From assembly GCA_017960005.1 (NCBI GenBank), contig JAGCZM010000088.1, positions 1 to 13,157 of the forward strand: a stretch of DNA of 13,157 nucleotides. The letters are read 5' to 3'. Under the pieces are notes generated by a model. That model was not told where the DNA came from. It did no database searches and saw only the letters and a program-made list of their open reading frames with translations. A program made the translations under genes and the position numbers. Positions 6,720-13,157 of this stretch are shown here, piece by piece; the stretch's first letter is position 1, and the number at the start of each line of letters is the position of its first letter. Origin of the DNA: Eggerthellaceae bacterium (lineage in GTDB: Bacteria; Actinomycetota; Coriobacteriia; Coriobacteriales; Eggerthellaceae).

Positions 6720-8388
6720 ATTCCACGCCATCTGCGTTGCGTATTTGCTTGCGTTTGATCTTGCCGCCGATGGTTTTGGGCAACTCATCGACAAACTCGA
6801 CGATGCGCGGATACTTGTAGGGAGCGGTCGTTTTCTTGACATGATCCTGCAATTCTTTGACCAAAGCGTCGCCGGGTGTGTATCCCTTTGCAAGTACGAT
6901 GGTCGCTTTGACGACCATACCGCGCACCGGATCGGGCGCCGCGGTAACGGCACACTCGACGACGGCGGGATGTGCGACCAGCGCGCTTTCCACCTCAAAG
7001 GGCCCGATACGATAGCCGGAGCATTTGATGACATCGTCGTTTCTTCCGACAAAGAAATAGTATCCTTCGGAATCCCTCCATGCCATGTCATGCAGGTTAT
7101 AGATATCTCCCCCGACCGCTTCTTCGGTACGCTTCTCGTCTCGGTAATATCCTCTGAACAAACCGACGGGATAGCGTTGCTTGAGGCCGGTGACGCAGAT
7201 GGCGCCTTCCTCACCGTCGGGTACCTCAAACTCATCGTCATCGAGCAATTTGATGCCCAAAAGCGGTGAAGGTTTGCCCATGGAACCGGGTTTGGGCTCA
7301 ATCCAGGGAAACGTCGCGACCAGCACCGGCCCTTCTGTTTGTCCGAATCCTTCGCGTATGGGTTTGCCCGTCAAACGCTTCCATTCGTTGTTGACTTCGG
7401 GGTTGAGGGGCTCTCCGGCAGTGGCGAAGTTTTGCACGCATGACAAGTCAAATGCCGAAACGTCTTCTTGCAGCATGAATCGATACATGGTGGGAGGCGC
7501 ACAAAACGTGGTGACGCGATAGTCTTGCACCCTTTGAAGCAGATTTATGGGTACGAACTTTTTCATGTCGTATGCGAAAATCGCCGCACCGCAAATCCAT
7601 TGTCCGTAAATCTTTCCCCAGCCGAACTTGGCCCAACCGCTGTCGGAGACACTCATATGCAGCTTGTTTTCTTGTACCTGCTGCCAAAAACGGGCGGTGA
7701 CGATGTGACCGAGCGGATGTGCGAAGTTATGGCAAACGGCTTTGGCCATGCCGGTGGTGCCGCTCGTGAAGTAAATGAGCATCGTATCGTATGAATTGAC
7801 GGCCTTATCCCCGCTCGGACGCACAAACTCATCGCTTTGGTCTTCGATCAGATCCTCGAAATACAACCAATCTTCGCGACGACCGGCTACGGTAACGACG
7901 CGCTCGATTGATTTGGCTTTCGGAAGAGCTTCTTTGACCTGGGAACAGACATAGTCGTCATCGACGCATACGACCATCTTGATTTCTGCGGTATCGGCAC
8001 GATACACGATGTCGTGTGCGGTCAGCTGTATGGTGGCCGGAACGATGATGGCGCCTATTTTGCAAAGCGCGACCGCATTGATCCAGTATTCGAAACGACG
8101 GCGCAGCATACACAGCACCACATCACCTTTTTTGATACCCATCGATACATAAGCGTTGGCCAGTTTGTTGCTGAGCAGAGATATGTCTTTGAATGTCAGG
8201 GTTTTATCAAAACCGTCATCATCGCAAAAGACAAGCGCGACTTTTTCGGGTTCGGTTTTGGCCCATTCGTCGACGACATCGAAGCCGAAGTTGAAATCAT
8301 CGGGAACCTCGATGGTGAAGTTCTCGCAAAAATCCTCGTATGAAGAAAACGCGAGACGCGGACAGTATTTCGAAATCACGTGATCCAT
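6718..8388 (-). CDS. AMP-forming acyl-CoA synthetase, complete
   Basis: A 556-residue member of the ANL adenylating family, related to acetyl-CoA and medium-chain acyl-CoA synthetases. It would activate a carboxylic acid with ATP and CoA, giving acyl-CoA, AMP and pyrophosphate. Visible motifs are FTSGTTGMAK (207-216, phosphate loop), TAGEPLNPEV, GFGQTE (347-352), GRNDDVIKCSGYRIG (448-462, hinge and C-domain) and the catalytic lysine K543 in GGKIKRK near the end. Two core motifs are altered. The phosphate loop reads MAK instead of the common xPK. The usual YxTGD motif reads YNLHD, keeping the ribose-binding aspartate (D434) but replacing TG. The substrate cannot be read from sequence; neighbours suggest an acid related to a 2-oxoacid oxidoreductase product. 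The ATG follows the regulator gene after 14 bases, with only a weak GGGGT ribosome binding site. Confidence 0.9.
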   Translation of the reverse strand: MDHVISKYCPRLAFSSYEDFCENFTIEVPDDFNFGFDVVDEWAKTEPEKVALVFCDDDGFDKTLTFKDISLLSNKLANAYVSMGIKKGDVVLCMLRRRFEYWINAVALCKIGAIIVPATIQLTAHDIVYRADTAEIKMVVCVDDDYVCSQVKEALPKAKSIERVVTVAGRREDWLYFEDLIEDQSDEFVRPSGDKAVNSYDTMLIYFTSGTTGMAKAVCHNFAHPLGHIVTARFWQQVQENKLHMSVSDSGWAKFGWGKIYGQWICGAAIFAYDMKKFVPINLLQRVQDYRVTTFCAPPTMYRFMLQEDVSAFDLSCVQNFATAGEPLNPEVNNEWKRLTGKPIREGFGQTEGPVLVATFPWIEPKPGSMGKPSPLLGIKLLDDDEFEVPDGEEGAICVTGLKQRYPVGLFRGYYRDEKRTEEAVGGDIYNLHDMAWRDSEGYYFFVGRNDDVIKCSGYRIGPFEVESALVAHPAVVECAVTAAPDPVRGMVVKATIVLAKGYTPGDALVKELQDHVKKTTAPYKYPRIVEFVDELPKTIGGKIKRKQIRNADGVE

Positions 8389-8402
8389 AAAGCTTTATAC
8401 CC

Positions 8403-8951
8403 CTAAACGATCATCGTGATGAACTTGGCCGGCACATCGGACGCGCAGCGCTGCCCGTGCGGATATTCCGGGTTGAAATATATGCTGTCGCCGGGCTCGA
8501 GCAAAAACTCTTTGTCTCCCCAGCAAACCGTGACTTTGCCTTCGATGCAAACGTTGAACTCCTGGCCTGTATGGGTGACCAGTTTGGCGGGCTCGTCGCT
8601 GGGGTTTAACACAACCAAAAGCGGTTGCATCGTTTTGCCGGTATATCGCCAAGCCAAATCTTGGTAATAATAACCGGGATAACGATCGACCTCTTTGCCC
8701 TGTCCGGCTTTGACAAACTGATAGGTATCGAGTTTGGCGGCGGTACCGGTCAAGATCTCGGTAAACTCAACGCCGAACTTTTTTGCCATATGATATATCG
8801 CCGAAATAGGAACATCCTCACCGGTTTCTTCCCAAGAAAGATATCTATCGAGCGATACTTCCAAATCATCAGCCATCTCCTGAGGAGAAACGTCGCATGC
8901 TTCGCGCAGGCCTTTGATACGCATGCCGATTTGTTTCATCTGTTCTTGCAT
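8403..8951 (-). CDS. XRE-type helix-turn-helix regulator with C-terminal cupin domain
   Basis: A 182-residue transcription regulator. Residues about 9-67 form a Cro/C1-type helix-turn-helix (IGMRIKGLREACDVSPQEMA, then SLDRYLSWEETG), and about 105-181 form a single cupin barrel that probably senses a small ligand. Cupin motif 1 reads HTGQEF, with H127 and E131 as likely metal ligands, although the second histidine of the classical HxH is missing. Motif 2 reads PGDSIYFNPEYPHG with H165. GGAGGAG lies 6 bases before the ATG at 8951, so the start is well supported. It sits inside the operon, 23 bases after the gamma-subunit gene and 14 before the synthetase, so it most likely regulates this operon and itself. 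Its DNA target is not visible because the operon promoter lies outside the window. Confidence 0.88.
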   Translation of the reverse strand: MQEQMKQIGMRIKGLREACDVSPQEMADDLEVSLDRYLSWEETGEDVPISAIYHMAKKFGVEFTEILTGTAAKLDTYQFVKAGQGKEVDRYPGYYYQDLAWRYTGKTMQPLLVVLNPSDEPAKLVTHTGQEFNVCIEGKVTVCWGDKEFLLEPGDSIYFNPEYPHGQRCASDVPAKFITMIV

Positions 8952-8974
8952 GACAATCTCCTCCTTTTCTTTTT

Positions 8975-9520
8975 TTATGCCGAAACCCCGAGCATTAAGG
9001 CATCGAGATTCTTTTGGACCATTTCAACCTTCTTGGCAGGTACACACTTTTTGATGGCGGCTTCGAGCGTATCCCATGAACAAAAGCCCTTCATGGCAAA
9101 GAGCTTGCCCACAAGCACAATATTTGCCAAACCCTTTAATCCGGCATCTTCGGCAAGTTTTGTCGCCGGAACATAGCAAACCTCGACATCCGTGCGTCCG
9201 ACCTTGACGGGAACCATGGAAGAATCGACCAAAAGCAATGCGCCGGGCACGCACATCGGCTCGAATTTTTCCAAAGAAGGCTGATTCATCGCGATGAGCA
9301 CATTGGGATCGAGCACCAGCGGAGATCCGATTGCTTCATCGGATAAAGATACGTTGCAATTGGCGGTACCGCCACGCATTTCGGGACCGTATGAGGGAAG
9401 CCAGGACACTTCGCGATCGTCTATCAAGCCGGTGTATGCCAACACCTTACCGGCAAACAACAATCCTTGTCCTCCGAAGCCCGCAAGCACAATGCGCAAT
9501 TCTTCATGAAACTCACTCAT
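8975..9520 (-). CDS. 2-oxoacid:ferredoxin oxidoreductase, gamma subunit
   Basis: A 181-residue gamma subunit of a four-subunit 2-oxoacid oxidoreductase. It shows the family glycine motif GFGGQG at 14-19 and the SYGPEMRGGTANC segment (43-55), which contributes to the subunit interface and CoA-binding region. Length is the usual 180-190. AGGAGG lies 8 bases before the ATG, and only 3 bases separate it from the beta-subunit stop, so stoichiometric expression with the other subunits is expected. The subunit alone does not reveal which 2-oxoacid is used. Confidence 0.93.
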   Translation of the reverse strand: MSEFHEELRIVLAGFGGQGLLFAGKVLAYTGLIDDREVSWLPSYGPEMRGGTANCNVSLSDEAIGSPLVLDPNVLIAMNQPSLEKFEPMCVPGALLLVDSSMVPVKVGRTDVEVCYVPATKLAEDAGLKGLANIVLVGKLFAMKGFCSWDTLEAAIKKCVPAKKVEMVQKNLDALMLGVSA

Positions 9521-9523
9521 GAT

Positions 9524-10351
9524 TTAAGCCTCCTTTTGCACATTGACCATCGGGCATGCCTCTGCACGTTTTAGCGCAGCCTCGGCCGCATTCTCGAACC
9601 CTTCGGCAACGACATCTTTGTAGACGCCGAGCGGATAGTACGGAAGCATGTTTTCCCGCATCCATTCGAATGCTTTTTGCGGAGTCATGCCCCAGTTGGT
9701 GGGACAGGTGCTCACCACTTCGACAAGCGTGTATCCCCTGCTTTCGGATTGATAGGTAAAAGCCTTCTTGATGGCGGCTTTTGCCTTGCGGACGTTTCTT
9801 GGCGAATCGACGCAAACACGTTCGAGATACGCCACACCGTCAAGCGTGGAAAGCATCTCGCAAACGCGAATCGGGTAACCTGCCGTAATGACATCACGAC
9901 CGTAAGGAGATGTCTGGGTGATTTGATTGGGAAGGCTCGTGGGGGCCATCTGCCCGCCGGTCATGCCGTAAATTGCGTTGTTGATGAATATGACCGTGAT
10001 CTTTTCTCCGCGTGATGCGGCGTGGACGGTTTCGGCCATGCCGATGGATGCCAAGTCGCCGTCACCCTGATAAGAAAAGACGATGTTTTCGGGATGAGTA
10101 CGCTTTAGACCGGTGGCAACCGCAGGCGCTCTGCCGTGCGCGGCTTCAGCCATGTCGCATCCGAAAAACTTATAAGCCATGACGGAACAGCCGACCGGCG
10201 CCACACCGACGCATCTGCCTTCGATACCCAGTTCATCGATGACCTCGGCAACCAAACGATTGACGATGCCATGGGTGCAACCGGGACAATAATTGGTGAC
10301 AATCGGCAACAGTGCATGAGGACGATCGAACATTACTTTTTCTTCGGCCAT
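9524..10351 (-). CDS. 2-oxoacid:ferredoxin oxidoreductase, TPP-binding beta subunit
   Basis: A 275-residue subunit that binds thiamine pyrophosphate and carries the decarboxylation chemistry. The N-terminal NYCPGCTHG (20-28) is typical of the beta subunit. The TPP/Mg motif starts GDGDLAS at 96-102 and ends with INNAIYGMTGGQ (123-134). The start is taken at ATG 10351, 8 bases after GGGAGG. The in-frame ATG at 10357 is only 2 bases from that site, and a still longer reading would run through the alpha-subunit gene. The ATG at 10357 overlaps the alpha stop (TGATG), indicating tight coupling. The beta subunit fits both VOR- and KOR-type enzymes; the alpha subunit favours the VOR type. Confidence 0.93.
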   Translation of the reverse strand: MAEEKVMFDRPHALLPIVTNYCPGCTHGIVNRLVAEVIDELGIEGRCVGVAPVGCSVMAYKFFGCDMAEAAHGRAPAVATGLKRTHPENIVFSYQGDGDLASIGMAETVHAASRGEKITVIFINNAIYGMTGGQMAPTSLPNQITQTSPYGRDVITAGYPIRVCEMLSTLDGVAYLERVCVDSPRNVRKAKAAIKKAFTYQSESRGYTLVEVVSTCPTNWGMTPQKAFEWMRENMLPYYPLGVYKDVVAEGFENAAEAALKRAEACPMVNVQKEA

Positions 10352-10356
10352 CGTCA

Positions 10357-11418
10357 TCACCTCCCGCCTTCGTTTAACGATTTGATGCAATCGAGCACCT
10401 CTAAAGGAGCCGGGATCACGCCGCCTGTTCTGCCGAAGAACGAAACGGGTTTGCTGCCCGCAACGCAAAGACGGACATCGTCGACCATCTGACCCATGTT
10501 CATCTCGACGCACAGGAATGCTTTTGCATGAAGAGAGGCCTGTTTGATGCAATCGCACGGGAACGGCCAAAGCGTGATGGGACGAATCAAACCCGCTTTG
10601 ATTCCTATGGCACGGGCGGCATTGACGGCGCTTTTGGCGATACGCGCGGATGCACCGAATGCCACCAGCACGATATCGGCGTCATCGACCAGATACAAAT
10701 CGGCTCTCTGCTCGTTTTGCTTGATGGTTTCGTAACGCTCAAATCGCTCGAAGTTCAAACGATTGAGATCTTCGGCGGTCAGATACAATGAATTGGCAAT
10801 ATTGTGCTCGCGGGCATTCTTATGGCCGTCGCAAGCCCAGGGTTTTTCGGGAAGAGAGGTCTTGGGTTCGGGCAAAACGACCGGCTCCATCATCTGACCG
10901 AGCATACCGTCGGCCAAAATCATGACGGGAGTGCGGTATTTGTCGGCCACATCGAAAGCCTCGTAAATATAGTCTGCCATTTCCTGAACGGTACTGGGGG
11001 CATACACGATGACATGGAAATCTCCGTGCCCCATAGCGCGCGTAGCCTGCCAGTAATCGGATTGAGAAGGCTGAATGGAACCCAAACCGGGGCCGCCTCT
11101 TTGCACGTTGACGATAACGCCGGGCAAATCGGCACCCGCCATATAGGAAATGCCTTCGCTTTTGAGCGAGATTCCCGGTGACGAGGAGCTGGTCATCACG
11201 CGGGCACCTGCGGCAGATGCGCCGTAAACCATGTTGATGGCCGAGATTTCGCTTTCGGCCTGAAGGTAGACACCGCCCACCTTATGCATGTTTTTGGACA
11301 TGTAGGCGGCAAGCTCGGTCTGCGGGGTTATCGGGTATCCGAAAAAGAAACGGCAGCCTGCGCGCATGGCGCTTTCGGCCAAAGCTTCGTTTCCTTTCAT
11401 CAAAACCTTTTCGGACAT
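10357..11418 (-). CDS. vorB: 2-oxoacid:ferredoxin oxidoreductase, alpha subunit (VorB type)
   Basis: A 353-residue alpha subunit. It has the conserved FGYPITPQTE (26-35) of pyruvate:ferredoxin-type domain I, the SSSSPGISLKSEG stretch, and QRGGPGLGSIQPSQSDY (about 106-122), which resembles subunits annotated as 3-methyl-2-oxobutanoate (branched-chain) oxidoreductase more than 2-oxoglutarate enzymes. The C-terminal transketolase-like domain II follows, around 230-340. With the beta, gamma and delta subunits it would convert a 2-oxoacid, CoA and oxidised ferredoxin into acyl-CoA, CO2 and reduced ferredoxin, reversibly. AAGGTGG is 9 bases before the ATG, which follows the ferredoxin stop by one base. 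Branched-chain specificity is an inference from motif resemblance; aryl 2-oxoacids remain possible. Confidence 0.9.
   Translation of the reverse strand: MSEKVLMKGNEALAESAMRAGCRFFFGYPITPQTELAAYMSKNMHKVGGVYLQAESEISAINMVYGASAAGARVMTSSSSPGISLKSEGISYMAGADLPGVIVNVQRGGPGLGSIQPSQSDYWQATRAMGHGDFHVIVYAPSTVQEMADYIYEAFDVADKYRTPVMILADGMLGQMMEPVVLPEPKTSLPEKPWACDGHKNAREHNIANSLYLTAEDLNRLNFERFERYETIKQNEQRADLYLVDDADIVLVAFGASARIAKSAVNAARAIGIKAGLIRPITLWPFPCDCIKQASLHAKAFLCVEMNMGQMVDDVRLCVAGSKPVSFFGRTGGVIPAPLEVLDCIKSLNEGGR
10360..10365 (-). promoter_or_regulatory. Ribosome binding site deciding the beta-subunit start
   Basis: GGGAGG on the minus strand lies 2 bases from the ATG at 10357 and 8 bases from the ATG at 10351. 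The latter spacing is normal, so MAEEK is the preferred N-terminus. The site lies inside the last codons of the alpha-subunit gene. Confidence 0.7.
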
Positions 11419-11419
11419 G

Positions 11420-11626
11420 TTATTTCACCACCTTGATGGCAACATCGGGACACATCATGGCGCACGAGCAGCAGGCAGTGCAGCGGTTTTGATCGGTGCA
11501 AACCGCGGGATGGTATCCCTTCACCGTCATCTTTTCTTTGTCCAGTTGCATCAGATGAAGCGGACAGGCATCGACGCACAATCCGCATCCTTTGCAAAAG
11601 GTTTCATCGACATAAATCTTTGCCAT
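11420..11626 (-). CDS. 2-oxoacid oxidoreductase delta subunit, two [4Fe-4S] clusters
   Basis: A 68-residue bacterial-type ferredoxin polypeptide forming the electron-transfer delta subunit. Two cluster motifs are visible: CKGCGLCVDACP (C11, C14, C17, C21) and CTACCSCAMMCP (C49, C52, C55, C59). Each should hold one [4Fe-4S] cluster and pass electrons from the TPP site to free ferredoxin. Two further cysteines, C43 and C53, fall next to the second motif. It sits first of the four oxidoreductase genes, 1 base before the alpha subunit. It begins 9 bases after the ATPase gene, with GGGAG about 13 bases upstream. The small size matches delta subunits that occur as separate genes. Confidence 0.93.
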   Translation of the reverse strand: MAKIYVDETFCKGCGLCVDACPLHLMQLDKEKMTVKGYHPAVCTDQNRCTACCSCAMMCPDVAIKVVK

Positions 11627-11635
11627 ATGCCAACA

Positions 11636-12397
11636 TCACTCCCAAGGTGTTTTTACCAGTTTGTGTACAGGGTATGGGTTTACGAGCAAAGTTTGAAGTG
11701 TTTCTCGACCAAATGTCGTGTTTATTCGGCCATCCATGCGATTTTCTATCGTAATTTCGTTGTTTTCGAGAAAATCGGGATAGCACGTAGCCAAAATCGG
11801 CAGATTCGTTTGTACGGAAATATCATCGGCATAAGCTAAAGAGTCGATAATATGATCCTCGGTTGTCTCGCCCATCATATGCGAATTGTTGATTATCCCG
11901 GTTGCATGTAAGCCGGTCCTTACTTCTATTTCTCTAAGTAGCTCTACGGTATCTTCGGGGTTCTCCGAACCGATGCGATAACGATTGATCACATACCAAA
12001 ATTCGTATCCGGCATCCTCGATCATGGGAACGTAACGGCAAAGAGCGGTAGCGCCCACATCGTCTCCCCCAACATCGATTATGAGATGGGTTTTGCCCGC
12101 AGCGGCAAGTTCGATTGCGCCCATCACTTCGCTTTTTTGAGAAGGAACATCCAATGAGGTGTTGGAACCGGCAAAAACGGGAGTGACCAGGCGTATATGC
12201 GCTTCGCTCAGCAACGCTTCGTAATCACTGCTCCGGAAATACGGATTGACCACATCCATGTCCACCAGCGTTACATCTTTGCCCTCTTTCGCCATATCGA
12301 GTACCACATTGAGCGCAAGATTGGTTTTGCCGACACCGTAGTGCCCGCATATGAGCGTGATGCGCTCGCCGGACGTTTGGAGGATGGGATGTTTCAT
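11636..12397 (-). CDS. Uncharacterised ParA/MinD-like P-loop ATPase
   Basis: A 253-residue nucleotide-binding protein of the SIMIBI (MinD/ParA/CobQ) class with no named function that I can assign. Walker A reads GHYGVGKTN at 18-26; the signature lysine of the deviant KGGxGKT loop is replaced by His19. The second motif is VDMDVVNPYFRS (45-56), and the Walker B-like region is IIDVGGDDVGA (106-116). There are no membrane helices and no CxxC pair of the kind seen in iron-sulfur scaffold ATPases. The ATG overlaps the stop of the upstream synthetase (ATGA), and the ferredoxin gene starts 9 bases after its end, so it is translated as part of the oxidoreductase operon. Assembly, cofactor insertion or regulation of the enzyme are possible roles, all speculative. 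Confidence 0.85.
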   Translation of the reverse strand: MKHPILQTSGERITLICGHYGVGKTNLALNVVLDMAKEGKDVTLVDMDVVNPYFRSSDYEALLSEAHIRLVTPVFAGSNTSLDVPSQKSEVMGAIELAAAGKTHLIIDVGGDDVGATALCRYVPMIEDAGYEFWYVINRYRIGSENPEDTVELLREIEVRTGLHATGIINNSHMMGETTEDHIIDSLAYADDISVQTNLPILATCYPDFLENNEITIENRMDGRINTTFGRETLQTLLVNPYPVHKLVKTPWE

Positions 12398-13157
12398 GAG
12401 CCGGTGTTTTGAGTCCTGTCTCTGATCTCTCCGCGACGAATCTTGCCGTTGACGGTCTTGGGTAAAGAGTCGACGTATTCGACGATGCGAGGATATTTAT
12501 ACGGAGCCGTCTTGCGTTTGACCCAGGTCTGAAGCTCATGGGTAAGAGACTCGCTCGGCTTCCAGCCGGGAGCAAGCACCACGGTTGCTTTGACCGCTTT
12601 ACCGCGGATGGGATCGTCCACACCGGTAACGGCGCACTCCAAAACGGCGTCATGGAGCAAAAGCACGCTTTCTATCTCGAAAGGCCCGATACGATAACCG
12701 CTTGATTTGATGACGTCGTCGTTTCTGCCGATGTACCAATAAAAACCGTCCTCATCGATGTAAGCGGTGTCGCCGGTATGATACCAACCTCCCGAAAACG
12801 CCTCCGCGGTTTTCTCCTCATTGCCGTAATACCCGACCATGATGCCTTGGGGTTTGGGGGTGCAATTGATGCAAATCTCCCCAATCTCACCGGGATTGCA
12901 GCGAGACAAATCGTCGCGAAGGATGGCGATGTCGTAGAGCGGAGAAGGTTTGCCCATGGAGCCGGGACGGGGCGTCATGCCCTCGATATTTGCGATGGTA
13001 AGCGGGGTTTCCGTTTGACCGAATCCCTCGAAGATCGACAACCCGGTCAGTTTCTTCCAGAAATCGAATATATCGGGGTTCATGGGCTCTCCGGCGGTGG
13101 TGGAAAAACGCAGAGAGCTCAGATCGAAGCGCTCGATGTTTTCGCCACGCATCATCA
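12394..13157 (-). CDS. AMP-forming acyl-CoA synthetase, C-terminal part only
   Basis: The last 253 or so residues of a second ANL-family acyl-CoA synthetase; the N-terminal half, including the phosphate-loop TSGTTG motif, lies beyond the right edge of the window. The visible methionines (MMRG) are internal. Conserved parts are TAGEPMNP, EGFGQTE, a canonical YHTGDTAYIDEDG, GRNDDVIKSSGYRIG and the C-terminal NGKIRRGEIR with the catalytic lysine. It is clearly paralogous to the complete synthetase downstream, sharing PGSMGKPSPL and TAPYKYPRIVE exactly, but here the TGD motif is intact. It is the first visible gene of the operon and overlaps the ATPase start by 4 bases. The substrate is unknown; a small or medium-chain organic acid is likely. 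Confidence 0.9.
   Translation of the reverse strand, partial: MMRGENIERFDLSSLRFSTTAGEPMNPDIFDFWKKLTGLSIFEGFGQTETPLTIANIEGMTPRPGSMGKPSPLYDIAILRDDLSRCNPGEIGEICINCTPKPQGIMVGYYGNEEKTAEAFSGGWYHTGDTAYIDEDGFYWYIGRNDDVIKSSGYRIGPFEIESVLLLHDAVLECAVTGVDDPIRGKAVKATVVLAPGWKPSESLTHELQTWVKRKTAPYKYPRIVEYVDSLPKTVNGKIRRGEIRDRTQNTGS

Noticed and set aside
6745..7269. A 174-codon open frame on the plus strand opposite the synthetase gene
   Set aside because: It mirrors the codon pattern of the conserved minus-strand synthetase and has no independent support.
6660..7301. A 213-codon open frame on the minus strand overlapping the synthetase gene in another frame
   Set aside because: The composition is rich in Ser, Arg and Pro without any family motif, and the overlapping frame carries the conserved synthetase C-terminal motifs.
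8625..9176. A 183-codon open frame on the plus strand across the regulator and gamma-subunit genes
   Set aside because: It is antisense to two well-supported genes and their spacer, and its product has no recognisable domain.
10352..10570. N-terminal extension of the beta subunit up to an upstream start at 10570
   Set aside because: It would run through about 70 codons of the alpha-subunit gene; a proper ribosome binding site and the family's NYCPGC N-terminus support the start at 10351.
1..13157. CRISPR array, tRNA or rRNA genes, insertion sequences, or defence genes
   Set aside because: No regularly spaced direct repeats, cloverleaf-like sequence, transposase or defence domain was found; the window is filled by the fifteen genes listed.

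Overview
The window looks like chromosomal DNA from an anaerobic actinobacterium, most likely class Coriobacteriia. The evidence is an actinobacterial-type integration host factor (mIHF) gene directly upstream of gmk and rpoZ, combined with a roughly balanced base composition and a ferredoxin-dependent 2-oxoacid oxidoreductase operon, which suits a strict anaerobe. The genus assignment is inference; no rRNA gene or other species marker is present. All fifteen genes are on the minus strand, so transcription runs from high to low coordinates. Coding density is very high and no gene-free stretch exceeds 125 bases.

Right half (13157 to 6718): one tightly packed operon that enters from outside the window. 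In transcription order it encodes the C-terminal part of an AMP-forming acyl-CoA synthetase, an uncharacterised ParA/MinD-like P-loop ATPase, and a four-subunit 2-oxoacid:ferredoxin oxidoreductase of the VorB type (delta ferredoxin, alpha, TPP-binding beta, gamma). A helix-turn-helix/cupin regulator and a second, complete acyl-CoA synthetase follow. The simplest reading is a module interconverting carboxylic acids, acyl-CoAs and 2-oxoacids. It could run oxidatively (amino-acid-derived 2-oxoacids to acyl-CoA plus reduced ferredoxin) or reductively (acids activated, then carboxylated to amino-acid precursors). The sequence does not tell the direction.

Middle (6592 to 4201): a housekeeping information-processing operon, mihF-gmk-rpoZ-thiI (nucleoid protein, guanylate kinase, RNA polymerase omega, tRNA 4-thiouridine synthase). 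It is preceded by a 125-base spacer with overlapping inverted repeats and a candidate promoter, and is followed by a hairpin.

Left (4101 to 48): comEA-comEC-holA, that is DNA-uptake receptor, DNA-uptake channel and DNA polymerase III delta, closed by a strong GC-rich terminator at the window edge. A second, terminator-like hairpin sits immediately in front of comEA; its U-tract abuts the ATG and its 3' arm contains the ribosome binding site.

No tRNA or rRNA gene, insertion sequence, CRISPR array or defence system was seen. The best leads for something undescribed are the comEA leader hairpin, the uncharacterised ATPase inside the oxidoreductase operon, and the complete acyl-CoA synthetase with altered core motifs.
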